Source of the DNA: CAZVBR01 sp964625755 | GTDB taxonomy: Bacteria; Patescibacteriota; Minisyncoccia; Phycocordibacterales; XYD1-FULL-46-19 | Length of the DNA: 33,854 nucleotides | NCBI GenBank assembly: GCA_964625755.1 | Contig: CAZVBR010000004.1 | Span: 1-33,854 of the forward strand | Direction of reading: 5' to 3' | Shown here: piece by piece, positions 6,606 to 15,358 of the stretch | Layout of the letters: every line of letters begins with the position of its first letter | Position numbering within the stretch: position 1 is the first letter of the stretch | Made by a program: the position numbers and the translations under genes | The notes under the pieces: model-generated | What the model saw: only the letters and a program-made list of their open reading frames with translations | Database searches by the model: none | Told to the model about the DNA's origin: nothing

Positions 6606-8441
6606 GTGTCAAAACTTCTTAATTTCATCTCGAGCGACAAAAGTCGGTGGCTAAAAGTAAAGCAATCCTTCGTCAAACCGATGAATGTACCGATCAATAT
6701 GATATGGGATCTGCCGTATCGAAGCTATACAACTTTACCTCTTAAGTTCAAGATGGTTTTTGTTGGTCTACTGTTGATCGGAACTTTATCTCTGTTTGCC
6801 GGCCTGTGGGAGATAAACAAAAAATACATGGTAGAAGTGATCACTCCCGGAGGGCAAATCACCGAAGGGATCCTGGGTTTCCCTCAGTTCATAAACCCCC
6901 TTCTGGCTGACTCCCGGGCTGATCACGACATGACCTCGCTTATTTTCTCAGGCCTGATGCGCCGGGACGAATCGGGCAACCTGATCCCCGACCTGGCCGA
7001 ATCTTACGAGATCTCAGAAGACGGCCTGGAGTACACCTTTACCCTCAGAGAAGATCTTTACTGGCATGACGGCACTCCATTAACGGCAAAAGATGTCGCT
7101 TTCACGATCGAACGCGCCCAAGACCCCCGAACCAGAAGCCCTCGACGGGCTAACTGGGAAGGAGTAGCAACCAAAACCAACGACGACCGAACTGTCACTT
7201 TTACCCTGGACCAACCATTCGGCCTGTTTCTGGAAAACACCACACTCGGAATAATACCCCGGCACATCTGGCGCCGAGTTCCTCCGGAATTATTTTTGTT
7301 CAACGAACACAATATTGCCCCGGTCGGGTCCGGGCCATACCAGATAAAAGAAGTGGGTCGAGACACTCAAGGAGTGATCGAGTACTACAACCTAAAAACT
7401 TTTTCTGACTTTGCCTTGGGCTCTCCGAACATAAAAGAACTTAAAATGAACTTCTACTCTAACGCCGATCAAATATTCGAAGCCTGGGACCGGGACGAAA
7501 TTGACAATTTAAGTGGTATCTCTCCCCAAAAACTCGATTACTTCCGCAAACGAGGAGCTAAATTGCGATCTCTACCCTTGCCTCGATTATTCGCCGTTTT
7601 CTTCAACCAGAATCAAGCAGATATTTTTACTGACCAAAACGTCCGAAAAGCCCTAAACCACGCCCTCGATCAAACCATGATCATTGAAAGAACACTAAAT
7701 GGTCACGGCCGGAAAGTAACCGGTCCAACTCTACCCGAAGCCCAAGATCAAAAAACCGACCCCTCAAAAAACCCAGAAATAAACGCCGAGGAAGAACTGA
7801 TCGATCGAATAACCGAAGCCCGGGATATTCTCACCAACGCCGGCTGGGAAAAGAATGAGGACGGAATTTTTGTCACCGAAAGAGATGGCGAGACATTGGT
7901 TTTAAGTTTCAACTTGGCCACCGCCCAGACCCCGGAACTCATCACCGCAGCTGAAATGGCAACTGAAGCCTGGCAAGAATTGGGGGCCGAGATAAATCTG
8001 CGGGTTCATGAACCCAACGATCTAAAACACCAGATCATCAGACCCCGAAACTACGAGGCCGTACTTTTCGGTCTTATGATCGGCCAAGATCAGGATCTAT
8101 ACTCTTACTGGCACTCGTCCCAACGTCAAGATCCCGGCCTGAATATTTCCATGTACACCAACATTACCGCTGACAATTTACTCGAAAAAACAAGGACCGA
8201 AACTGACCCGGACAAGAGACTGGATTTACTGGAAGAATTAACCGAAACGATCAGAGAAGATCACCCGGCGGCCTGGTTGTACGCTCCGAACTTCATCTAT
8301 CTGACCTCTCCGGACATCAAACACCTGACCCTGCCCCCGATCAACCAAAACCACGATCGATTCGCCACTATATTCAACTGGTACACCAACACCGAAAATG
8401 TCTGGCGGATATTCGCCAATGAACACAATAAAGTGAAATAA
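6606..8441 (+). CDS. Membrane-anchored family-5 (peptide-type) solute-binding protein
   Basis: A 611-aa SBP_bac_5 (OppA/DppA-type) protein. An unusual cytoplasmic N-terminus of about 49 residues precedes one TM helix (about 50-68), which anchors the binding domain outside the cell; there is no lipobox. Family motifs are GLMRRDESGNLIPDLAESYEISEDG (about 117-141, read in parts), TFTLREDLYWHDGTPLTAKDV and the ALNHALDQ-type segment in the middle. The start used is a GTG at 6606; ATGs at 6681 and 6696 are alternatives but would trim the N-terminal tail. No OppBCDF permease or ATPase genes follow; RNase J does, 24 nt downstream. It may bind peptides or another ligand without importing it, or work with a distant permease. 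Confidence 0.88.
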   Translation: MSKLLNFISSDKSRWLKVKQSFVKPMNVPINMIWDLPYRSYTTLPLKFKMVFVGLLLIGTLSLFAGLWEINKKYMVEVITPGGQITEGILGFPQFINPLLADSRADHDMTSLIFSGLMRRDESGNLIPDLAESYEISEDGLEYTFTLREDLYWHDGTPLTAKDVAFTIERAQDPRTRSPRRANWEGVATKTNDDRTVTFTLDQPFGLFLENTTLGIIPRHIWRRVPPELFLFNEHNIAPVGSGPYQIKEVGRDTQGVIEYYNLKTFSDFALGSPNIKELKMNFYSNADQIFEAWDRDEIDNLSGISPQKLDYFRKRGAKLRSLPLPRLFAVFFNQNQADIFTDQNVRKALNHALDQTMIIERTLNGHGRKVTGPTLPEAQDQKTDPSKNPEINAEEELIDRITEARDILTNAGWEKNEDGIFVTERDGETLVLSFNLATAQTPELITAAEMATEAWQELGAEINLRVHEPNDLKHQIIRPRNYEAVLFGLMIGQDQDLYSYWHSSQRQDPGLNISMYTNITADNLLEKTRTETDPDKRLDLLEELTETIREDHPAAWLYAPNFIYLTSPDIKHLTLPPINQNHDRFATIFNWYTNTENVWRIFANEHNKVK

Positions 8442-8465
8442 TTAATAAAATAAGATAAATCATCA

Positions 8466-10277
8466 ATGAATCAAAAAACAACTACTAAACGTGCTGAGAC
8501 CAAGCAGTCCCACCGGAAAAACAAAACAGTGTCAAAGAAAAACACCAACAACCGACGCAACAAAAACGATCAGCAGGAAAAACCGGAAAAAGTACCGAAG
8601 ATCGCCCCGGGAGTGATCAGGATCGTACCCCTAGGTGGCGTAGAGGAGATCGGGAAAAATATGACCGCGATCGAATTCGGCAACGATATTATCGTCATCG
8701 ACGCCGGACTACAATTCCCGGACGATGACTCACCCGGAATAGACTATATTTTACCGGACTCCGCCTATTTAGAAGAAAGGAAGCATAAGATAAGGGGTTT
8801 AGTGGTCACCCACGGCCACCTAGATCACACCGGCGGTATTCCTTATATCCTGCCCAAAATCGGCAACCCCCCGATCTACACCAGTCTGTTAACGGCCGTA
8901 ATGGTCAAAAAAAGACAAGAAGAATTTCCTCACTTACCGAAACCAGATATCAAAGTGGTGGACAAAGATGAGTCTCTCAAACTAGGCAACATGAGATTAA
9001 GATTCTTCGGTTCGACCCACACCATCCCGGATTCCCTGGGGGTAGTCATAGAAACCCCGTTCGGCAACATAATCTTTACCGGTGATGTTAAGATCGAGAA
9101 CAAAAAAGGCGTGCCGGAAAAATTCGAAAAAGAAACTTACGAAAAACTGGGCCGGGAAAAGAACCTGCTTCTGATCGCCGATTCCACCAATGTCGAAAAA
9201 CCCGGATTTTCTCTTCCGGAAAACGAAGTTCAGGAAAACCTAAAAAAGATCGTGGCCGATATTCCGGGTCGGATCATCTTCAGCACTTTCGCCTCCCTGT
9301 TCGACCGGATAATATTTTTAGTCAAAACCGCCGAAAGTTTGAACAAAAAGGTGGTCGTTGAAGGACGGTCAATGAAGAACAATGTCGAGATCGCCAAAGA
9401 ACTCGGTCTGTTAAAGATCAAACGGGACACCATTATTTCAGCCGATCAAATGGATAACTACCCAGACAACAAGATCGTGGTCCTGGCTACCGGCGCCCAA
9501 GGCAACGCCCTGGCCGCCTTGATGAGGATCGCCAACCAGGATCACAAGACCGTAAAGATCAAACCCGGAGACACGGTTCTTTTGTCCTCTTCGGTGGTAC
9601 CGGGCAACGAAAAGAGTGTTCAGAAATTAAAAGACAATCTCTCTCGCCAAGGGGCCAACATTGTTCATCACGGAGTCGCTGATGTCCACTCGTCCGGCCA
9701 CTCCTACCAAGATGAAGTAAAATGGATCCACAAAAAGATCAAACCAAAATTCTTTATTCCGGTTCACGGTCACCATTTCATGCTCCGGGTTCACGCCAAA
9801 ATAGCTGAGGAACTGAAAATGCCCAAAGAGAACATAGTTATTCCCGACAACGGCATGGTGATCGAAATAACCGACAAAGGTAAAAAGATCGCCTCGCGAC
9901 CGGAAACCGCCTCGAACAAGATCATGATGGTTGACGGTTTGGGCACCGGAAATGTTCAAGAGATCGTTATTCGGGACCGACAAATGCTGGCCCAAGACGG
10001 GATGTTCATTATTGTTGCCACCATTGATATCAATACCGGAAAAGTTCCCCGCTCTCCCGATATCATCTCCCGGGGCTTCATCTACCTTAAAGAATCTCAA
10101 GAATTATTGAAAAACACCCGGCACCTGATCAAAAGAGTGACCGAAGAAACGGCAAGTAATATGCACCCGATAAACTTTGACTACCTGAAAAATACCGTCC
10201 GGGAAGAAGTGGGTAAATACCTCTTCCAGAAAACTCACAAACGACCGATCATTTTACCGGTTTTGATCGAGGTCTAG
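8466..10277 (+). CDS. rnj: Ribonuclease J
   Basis: A 603-aa metallo-beta-lactamase/beta-CASP RNase with 5'-3' exo- and endonuclease activity in mRNA decay and rRNA maturation. A basic, disordered N-terminal tail of about 45 residues comes first. Then VIRIVPLGGVEEIGKN (50-65) and the metal motif HGHLDH (116-121) follow. The beta-CASP part carries GDVKIENK, FSTFASLFDRI, and the SGHSYQDE and VHGHHFML motifs. A C-terminal dimerisation domain ends the protein. Length is slightly above the usual 555 because of the N-terminal tail. It is cotranscribed with the upstream SBP gene (24-nt gap) and the MFS gene (3-nt gap). The gene is a clear example of the GATC-rich codon pattern. Confidence 0.97.
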   Translation: MNQKTTTKRAETKQSHRKNKTVSKKNTNNRRNKNDQQEKPEKVPKIAPGVIRIVPLGGVEEIGKNMTAIEFGNDIIVIDAGLQFPDDDSPGIDYILPDSAYLEERKHKIRGLVVTHGHLDHTGGIPYILPKIGNPPIYTSLLTAVMVKKRQEEFPHLPKPDIKVVDKDESLKLGNMRLRFFGSTHTIPDSLGVVIETPFGNIIFTGDVKIENKKGVPEKFEKETYEKLGREKNLLLIADSTNVEKPGFSLPENEVQENLKKIVADIPGRIIFSTFASLFDRIIFLVKTAESLNKKVVVEGRSMKNNVEIAKELGLLKIKRDTIISADQMDNYPDNKIVVLATGAQGNALAALMRIANQDHKTVKIKPGDTVLLSSSVVPGNEKSVQKLKDNLSRQGANIVHHGVADVHSSGHSYQDEVKWIHKKIKPKFFIPVHGHHFMLRVHAKIAEELKMPKENIVIPDNGMVIEITDKGKKIASRPETASNKIMMVDGLGTGNVQEIVIRDRQMLAQDGMFIIVATIDINTGKVPRSPDIISRGFIYLKESQELLKNTRHLIKRVTEETASNMHPINFDYLKNTVREEVGKYLFQKTHKRPIILPVLIEV

Positions 10278-10280
10278 AAC

Positions 10281-11468
10281 ATGAAGCCCCTCCTCCTCCC
10301 TGCCGCCCAACCACGCCGAAGTGTCGTTTATTTAGCCGGCTTTCTCTTCTCGCTCCACTTGTCGCTGACCAACTACATCAACTCTTCTTTTTTGGCCCAG
10401 AACATACACGAAGAACTGGTCGGAGTGGTGTTTTCAGTAGCCGCCGGTTTGGCGATCATTGCTCTTCTGTTTACCCCCTCCCTGATCAAAAAATGCGGCA
10501 ACGTCCCGTTTGCCACCGCGATAACTTTTGTCACGATCCTGATCCTCCTGTCTTTGGTCAATGTTTTCGAGCCCTGGCTGGCGATCGGTTTGTTCATGAT
10601 GTACTACGTTTTAGGGTTGGTGATCTTCTACACCATAGACCTCCAGTTAGAAAGCCTCTCAGAAGACAAAGACACCGGGGGAATTCGCGGAACTCATCTG
10701 ACCGTGATCCACATAGCCATGATGATCTCTCTCATTTCCGCCGGTCTGATCTTGGGAGACGGCGAAAATTATCGTTTGGTTTATCTGGTGGCCGCGATCG
10801 CCCTTTTACCCTTTTGGTACATCACGGCTAATTTCTTCTCTCAGATCAAAATAAAGGACGACCGATCGTCTTTACTTGAAACCACAAAGTTGCTTTGGCA
10901 ACAGAAAAATCGGCGCGAGAAAGACCTCGCAAAGATTCTCGGAATCGATTTTTTGGTGAACTTCTTTTTTGCTTTTATGCTCGTTTACATGCCGATCTAC
11001 CTTCACTCCCACGTCGGCCTGTCCTGGACGGTGATCGGCTGGCTGTTTGCTTTCATGCTTCTGCCTTTTGTGCTGTTTTTGATCCCCCTGGGACGGCTGG
11101 CGGATAACTACCTCGGCGAAAAAGAGATCATGACCGCCGGCCTGATCATCACCGGTTTGGCCTGCCTGGTCATCGGCAACTACACCGCCCCGGAACCGAT
11201 AGTCTGGGCCGGATTGCTATTTACCACCCGCTTGGGAATTTCCGCGACCGAGACCATGAAAGAAAGCTATCTCTTCAAGCACATCTCCTCTGATGATGCC
11301 AATATCTTAAGTTTATCCCGAAACACTAGGCCCCTGGCTTATATCATCGCCCCCTTGGTTGCCAGTGCTCTTTTGATCTTCTTTGAATTTCAGTTTTTGT
11401 TCACCTTCCTGGGCGGAGTTATGATCTTGGGCCTTTGGTTCTCACTTGGGATCTTAGACACCAAATAA
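10281..11468 (+). CDS. MFS-type permease
   Basis: A 395-aa membrane protein with about 12 hydrophobic segments in two halves separated by a charged loop (about 190-220, with RSSLLETTKLLWQQKNRR). The first half begins SVVYLAGFLFSLHLSLTNYINS; a GRLADNY motif between TM segments of the second half resembles the MFS loop 2-3 / 8-9 signature. Substrate is not predictable; multidrug efflux or sugar/phosphate transport are possible. The ATG is 3 nt after the RNase J stop, so translation is coupled. Its stop codon lies inside the hairpin at 11461-11482. Confidence 0.85.
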   Translation: MKPLLLPAAQPRRSVVYLAGFLFSLHLSLTNYINSSFLAQNIHEELVGVVFSVAAGLAIIALLFTPSLIKKCGNVPFATAITFVTILILLSLVNVFEPWLAIGLFMMYYVLGLVIFYTIDLQLESLSEDKDTGGIRGTHLTVIHIAMMISLISAGLILGDGENYRLVYLVAAIALLPFWYITANFFSQIKIKDDRSSLLETTKLLWQQKNRREKDLAKILGIDFLVNFFFAFMLVYMPIYLHSHVGLSWTVIGWLFAFMLLPFVLFLIPLGRLADNYLGEKEIMTAGLIITGLACLVIGNYTAPEPIVWAGLLFTTRLGISATETMKESYLFKHISSDDANILSLSRNTRPLAYIIAPLVASALLIFFEFQFLFTFLGGVMILGLWFSLGILDTK

Positions 11469-11482
11469 ACTGATTTATTTGG
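11461..11482. terminator. Bidirectional hairpin between convergent genes
   Basis: A perfect 9-bp stem (CCAAATAAA with TTTATTTGG) and a 4-nt loop. The stop codon of the MFS gene lies within the 5' arm, and the helicase gene ends at 11493 on the other strand. There is no long T-run, so it could be a 3'-end stabiliser as much as a terminator. Confidence 0.5.
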
Positions 11483-11492
11483 CCGCGCTCGA

Positions 11493-14468
11493 TCATTTAA
11501 GCATCGCCCGTAACCCGCAATAATAACAACCGGGATCCTCGCAACGTCTATCCCAAAAATCAAGCGAGATGATCTCTCCGGCGACGGTTTTAACTAATTG
11601 GCTCAATTCATCAACTTCCTCCGATTCGATCACAAACTCCTCCCGCTTGTACTGACCCTTGTCATTAGGCTCAACAAAATCTATCATCCCCGATCTCATT
11701 TTATACCGCCCACCGTCATAGAGATCGAGCAATAAACGGTAAAAGATCAGTTGACGATAATAATCACCGTCCTCGCTTTTAGTCTCCCCCAAGATCGCCT
11801 TCCGGCTTTTCGGGCGTCCAGTCTTGTAATCAACCACCCGGACAGCCTGATCCTGTTCTAAAAACTCGATCTTATCAAGCTTACCGGTCAAACGTATCTC
11901 AGGCGTTAACAGTACTCCGGTAATATTGAATTCCGTTTTCGCTCGCTCAAGCCACGTCCCCTGATAAGTGTCATACCACCCGGCCAAGGCCTCGTTACCT
12001 CGTTTTAAGAATCGTTCATAGTCATTTTGAGTAAGAGGTTGAGACCGTAAATAGGTATCAAAAGCGGCCAAGAAACTGTCCTTTCCGAACTCCCGGTCAA
12101 CTTTGGCCCGAAAAAGATCCGCCAGAGCCTGGTGAACGGCCGTACCGTACATCTGAGGCTGTGACTGAGCCTCCGGCAGTCTGACCAAATTTCGATAAAA
12201 AAACCGCCAAGGGCAAACCAGATAATTATTCAAAGCCGAAACCGACAACCCTTGCTCGAAGAATACCTCCTGAACAAATTCCCGGCTGGCCAAACTGCGA
12301 CCGGTTTTCTCCGGCACGGTCAGTTTCAACTCTAAAGCGCTTGCCTCCGATAAAGACCGATCTTCCGGAACGATCTCTTCTAAATGATCTGAGCCCATCT
12401 CGGCAATAAAAGCACTCGGGAGTTGTTCCCGGCCGGACTGTCCGAATTGGCTGTAAGAGATCATTACCTTTTTCCGGGCCCGAGTTAAGGCCACATAAAA
12501 CAATCGCCTCTCATCAGCCAGATCATCCGACCCCGGGTCAAAATCCGAGCTATCAGCCTGATCATTCTCCACCCCGGACAACCGATAAACCTCCGGCAAC
12601 AATTTTAACAGTTCACGTCGCCGGCGACCGCCAAAATGACCGTCGTAAGCCCCGATAATATACACCTGATCAAACTCCAACCCCTTGGACCGATGAACGG
12701 TCATTAACCGAACTCGGCCAACTTGACCGGTGGTCTTGTTCCGTTTGATCAACAGATTATGTTTCCGGACCGTATCAAGATACCGGAAAAAATCACTCAA
12801 ACCGGCCTCCGGATCGGATTCCAGCAAGCCGGCCACCTCATCATAAAAACGGCTGATCGCCCCGAATCGCTCTTCTGCCTCCCCCGAGGCAATAATATCC
12901 TCAAAGACACCCGACCCCCGGATCATCCGCTCTAAGAAAGTCAGAAGATCAAGATTTTTTGACTCCTGACGCCACTGGGATAATTTTTGGTAAAACGAGG
13001 CTGTAGCCGGAGACTGAGACACCAGATCAACCAGCGGCTTTTTCAGTTGCTTGGCTTTTCGAACCAAACGATATACTTCCAAGGGATCCAGACCAAAAAT
13101 ATCGATGTGCATCACCGCGGCCAAGGGTTCGTCTTGCCCGAACCTCTCAACCGCTTCTAGGATCAAGAGCAACTTCCGAACATCTAACTGACTTAACAGA
13201 TCCTGGTCCGATTCGATCACGACCGCCACCGCTAGTTTTTCAGCCAAACGAGCCAAAGGTAGAGCGTCTTTATTGTCCCGATACAAAATCGCAATATTCT
13301 CCGGCGGCACCCCTTGGGCGATCTCGGATCGGATCTTAGACAGAACAAAATGATGTTCCGATAATTGATCATCAAAAGCCACCAAACGGATCGGCTCGGG
13401 GGCAAAACCGGCCCTTGGTTCCAAGGGCTTCGGCCCCGGGATAACATTTTCTGCCGCCGACAAAATGCTACCCGCGGACCGATAATTATCAGTCAAACTG
13501 ATCAAACGGGCCCCGGGAAATCGCCTCTGAAAGTACAAAAAATTCTCAAGCGAAGCCCCTTGGAACCTGAAGATGGCTTGCTTGTCATCCCCAACCACGA
13601 ACAAATTGGGATCTTCGTGAAAACTGGCCAACATCTCGACGATCCGGTTCTGGGCATTATTGGTATCCTGGTGTTCATCCAGTAGTATGTATTGGTATTC
13701 CTCTTGAAGCACTTGGAGTAAGTCATGATTCTCAGTTAGGGTTTGGAGAACTTCCATGATCATATCACTGTAATCATACAGACGATTCTCGGTTAAATAC
13801 TCCTCGTAGACGGCGTACAGCTTTGCCAGCTCGGTATTTTTCCCGAGATCTTTGAGCATTTTTTGGTACTTCCCCTTGATCCGGCCCTGATACGGCCCGG
13901 AGCGATGCCTCAGGTCGTCATTGGTTTCTAACTTTTGCTGCTCCTCTTCGACCAATTGACTAAAAGCCCCGGGAGTCCAACCCTCCCGCTTTAGATCATT
14001 AATAGCCGACAGAACCGGCCGGGTGTACAAAAGAGGCTCACCAAACGGACGCAACAACTCCAGTTCGGTCTCGGTTATCAACTTCTCTAAAATGGTTACC
14101 TGATCAACTTCCGTGATCGGCCGAGACCCGATGATCCGCGGAAAGTATTCCGGATAACTTTTGATGATATCATTACAAAAACTATGAAACGTATTAATAG
14201 TCACGGCATAGGCCGGACTGCCCACTATCTCGGCCAAACGACGGCGCATGGAGGCCACCCCGGACTCGGTAAAAGTCAGAGCCAGAATATTTTCCGGGGC
14301 AATATCGGTCACTCGTAAAATATTGGCGATCCGCAAAGTAAGTACCTGGGTTTTCCCGGTTCCCGGTCCGGCTGTTACCATAACGGTTCCCTCAACCGTA
14401 TCAACCGCCTCTTTCTGAGCGGCGTTCAACTGCTGATACGAGGCTTTGAATTTTTTCTCTCCGGCCAT
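11493..14468 (-). CDS. UvrD/Rep-type helicase fused to PD-(D/E)XK nuclease with Fe-S-like cysteines
   Basis: From the ATG at 14468 the protein is 991 aa, larger than UvrD/PcrA (about 720). The helicase part begins with the Q motif LNAAQKEAV, Walker A AGPGTGKT (33-40), FHSFCND and Walker B LLDEHQDTN, and ends with LMTVHRSKGLEFDQVYI and YVALTRARKKV. A PD-(D/E)XK domain follows, with GKLDKIE and VVDYKTG as catalytic motifs. A cysteine in the NYLVCPWRFFYRN segment plus C976, C981 and C984 at the extreme C-terminus reproduce the four-Cys iron-sulfur staple of AddB-type nucleases. It likely processes DNA double-strand ends for recombination as one chain. An upstream in-frame start (14513) has no better RBS. 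No addA/addB partner is nearby. Confidence 0.92.
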   Translation of the reverse strand: MAGEKKFKASYQQLNAAQKEAVDTVEGTVMVTAGPGTGKTQVLTLRIANILRVTDIAPENILALTFTESGVASMRRRLAEIVGSPAYAVTINTFHSFCNDIIKSYPEYFPRIIGSRPITEVDQVTILEKLITETELELLRPFGEPLLYTRPVLSAINDLKREGWTPGAFSQLVEEEQQKLETNDDLRHRSGPYQGRIKGKYQKMLKDLGKNTELAKLYAVYEEYLTENRLYDYSDMIMEVLQTLTENHDLLQVLQEEYQYILLDEHQDTNNAQNRIVEMLASFHEDPNLFVVGDDKQAIFRFQGASLENFLYFQRRFPGARLISLTDNYRSAGSILSAAENVIPGPKPLEPRAGFAPEPIRLVAFDDQLSEHHFVLSKIRSEIAQGVPPENIAILYRDNKDALPLARLAEKLAVAVVIESDQDLLSQLDVRKLLLILEAVERFGQDEPLAAVMHIDIFGLDPLEVYRLVRKAKQLKKPLVDLVSQSPATASFYQKLSQWRQESKNLDLLTFLERMIRGSGVFEDIIASGEAEERFGAISRFYDEVAGLLESDPEAGLSDFFRYLDTVRKHNLLIKRNKTTGQVGRVRLMTVHRSKGLEFDQVYIIGAYDGHFGGRRRRELLKLLPEVYRLSGVENDQADSSDFDPGSDDLADERRLFYVALTRARKKVMISYSQFGQSGREQLPSAFIAEMGSDHLEEIVPEDRSLSEASALELKLTVPEKTGRSLASREFVQEVFFEQGLSVSALNNYLVCPWRFFYRNLVRLPEAQSQPQMYGTAVHQALADLFRAKVDREFGKDSFLAAFDTYLRSQPLTQNDYERFLKRGNEALAGWYDTYQGTWLERAKTEFNITGVLLTPEIRLTGKLDKIEFLEQDQAVRVVDYKTGRPKSRKAILGETKSEDGDYYRQLIFYRLLLDLYDGGRYKMRSGMIDFVEPNDKGQYKREEFVIESEEVDELSQLVKTVAGEIISLDFWDRRCEDPGCYYCGLRAMLK

Positions 14469-14556
14469 TAGGACCAATTGTACCACATTTCGACTCCGAC
14501 TCTTACCCCTCAAGAGAAAAAAACAAGATCTGACCCTTATTTTTTCTTCCGTGATC

Positions 14557-14565
14557 TGCTATACT
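14557..14565 (+). promoter_or_regulatory. Extended -10 promoter for the YqeY-like gene
   Basis: TGC-TATACT (14557-14565), an extended -10 element without a good -35. The expected start is near 14572 and the ATG is at 14574, so the transcript should be leaderless or nearly so. Confidence 0.6.
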
Positions 14566-14573
14566 AAGACCAT

Positions 14574-15026
14574 ATGAGCATTCAAGAAAAAATAAAAGAA
14601 GAGATCAAAAACTCCCTCCGAGCAAAAGACAGTTTAAGGCTGTCGGTAATGCGGAGCATATCAGCCGCTTTTACCAATGAATTATTAAACCTAAAAAGAA
14701 AACCGACCGAAGAATTAACCGACGATGAAGCTCTGGCGGTGATCAAAAAAACCGCCAAGCAGAGACGGGATTCGATCGAGCAGTACCAAAAGGGAAACCG
14801 AGAAGATCTGGCCGAGAAAGAAACTCAGGAACTTAAGATCATTGAAGAATTCTTGCCGGAACCTCTACCTTACGAGAAGATAAAAAATATTGCTCAAAAG
14901 AAAAAAGACGAACTGAATATAACAGACAGAAGTGATATCGGACGGTTGATCGGGGTAGTAATAAAAGAAACCAAAGACCGGGCATCCGGCCAAACAGTCA
15001 AACAGGCAGTCGAGGAATTATTCTGA
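14574..15026 (+). CDS. GatB/YqeY domain protein
   Basis: A 150-aa protein of the YqeY family: it opens with MSIQEKIKEEIKNSLRAKDSLRLSVMR-type sequence, has an N-terminal helical domain, the KKTAKQRRDSIEQYQKGNR segment (about 60-78), EEFLPEPL (about 96-103) and a C-terminal domain with GRLIGVV.KE and the ASG..VKQAVEE ending. The C-terminal domain is related to the tRNA-binding tail of GatB. The role of stand-alone YqeY is not settled; tRNA binding is assumed. Gene order (after the divergent helicase) suggests single transcription, with the zinc-ribbon gene next but separately promoted. Confidence 0.95.
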   Translation: MSIQEKIKEEIKNSLRAKDSLRLSVMRSISAAFTNELLNLKRKPTEELTDDEALAVIKKTAKQRRDSIEQYQKGNREDLAEKETQELKIIEEFLPEPLPYEKIKNIAQKKKDELNITDRSDIGRLIGVVIKETKDRASGQTVKQAVEELF

Positions 15027-15045
15027 TCCTGGCCAGGGTCAAAAC

Positions 15046-15075
15046 TTGCAACACAGCCCGACCTTTTGTTAGACT
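15046..15075 (+). promoter_or_regulatory. Promoter candidate for the 41-aa zinc-ribbon gene
   Basis: TTGCAA (15046-15051), 18-nt spacer, TAGACT (15070-15075). The expected start is near 15082, giving a leader of about 37 nt that contains the strong SD at 15107-15113. Confidence 0.5.
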
Positions 15076-15118
15076 GAACTTGGTTAGAATTAATGGTCTA
15101 TCAAATGGAGGAGTGGCG

Positions 15119-15244
15119 ATGAATCTAATTTCCCAGTTACTATTATTAACCAGAAATATCTGGCAAGGCATTTACTGCCACCGTTGTGGTGGTCAGAATG
15201 TCAAAGAAGGTAGGTGCCTTAAGTGCGACCAATATGTAGAATAA
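15119..15244 (+). CDS. 41-aa zinc-ribbon protein
   Basis: A short gene encoding M-NLISQLLLLTRNIWQGIY followed by C20-H-R-C23 and C33-L-K-C36, ending QYVE. Two CxxC knuckles nine residues apart are the signature of a minimal zinc ribbon; the N-terminal 18 residues are hydrophobic and probably an amphipathic or membrane helix. Support for a true gene: a textbook RBS (GGAGGAG at 15107-15113, 5 nt before ATG), a promoter candidate upstream and a strong terminator starting 18 nt after the stop. I recognise no family. Such stand-alone ribbons often bind RNA, ribosomes or partner proteins; function here is unknown. The strong SD is unusual for this window. Confidence 0.78.
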   Translation: MNLISQLLLLTRNIWQGIYCHRCGGQNVKEGRCLKCDQYVE

Positions 15245-15261
15245 GTCGGATCCCCCTTTAG

Positions 15262-15306
15262 GCCCCCTTTAGTTTACATACTGACTAAAGGGGGCTTTCG
15301 CATTTT
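15262..15306 (+). terminator. Rho-independent terminator after the zinc-ribbon gene
   Basis: A 12-bp stem (15262-15273 with 15284-15295, GCCCCCTTTAGT/ACTAAAGGGGGC) with a 10-nt loop, followed by TTTCGCATTTT. Just before it, a second copy of CCCCCTTTAG (15252-15261) could compete for the same 3' arm. Confidence 0.8.
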
Positions 15307-15358
15307 AACCACCAAACCTTAAAAATCGGTCAGTTTAAGTGCTTATCTTCTTTTTCTA

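Noticed and set aside
6573..6620. 15-codon frame upstream of and overlapping the SBP start
   Set aside because: No RBS and no conservation evidence; probably chance, though it could affect initiation at the GTG.
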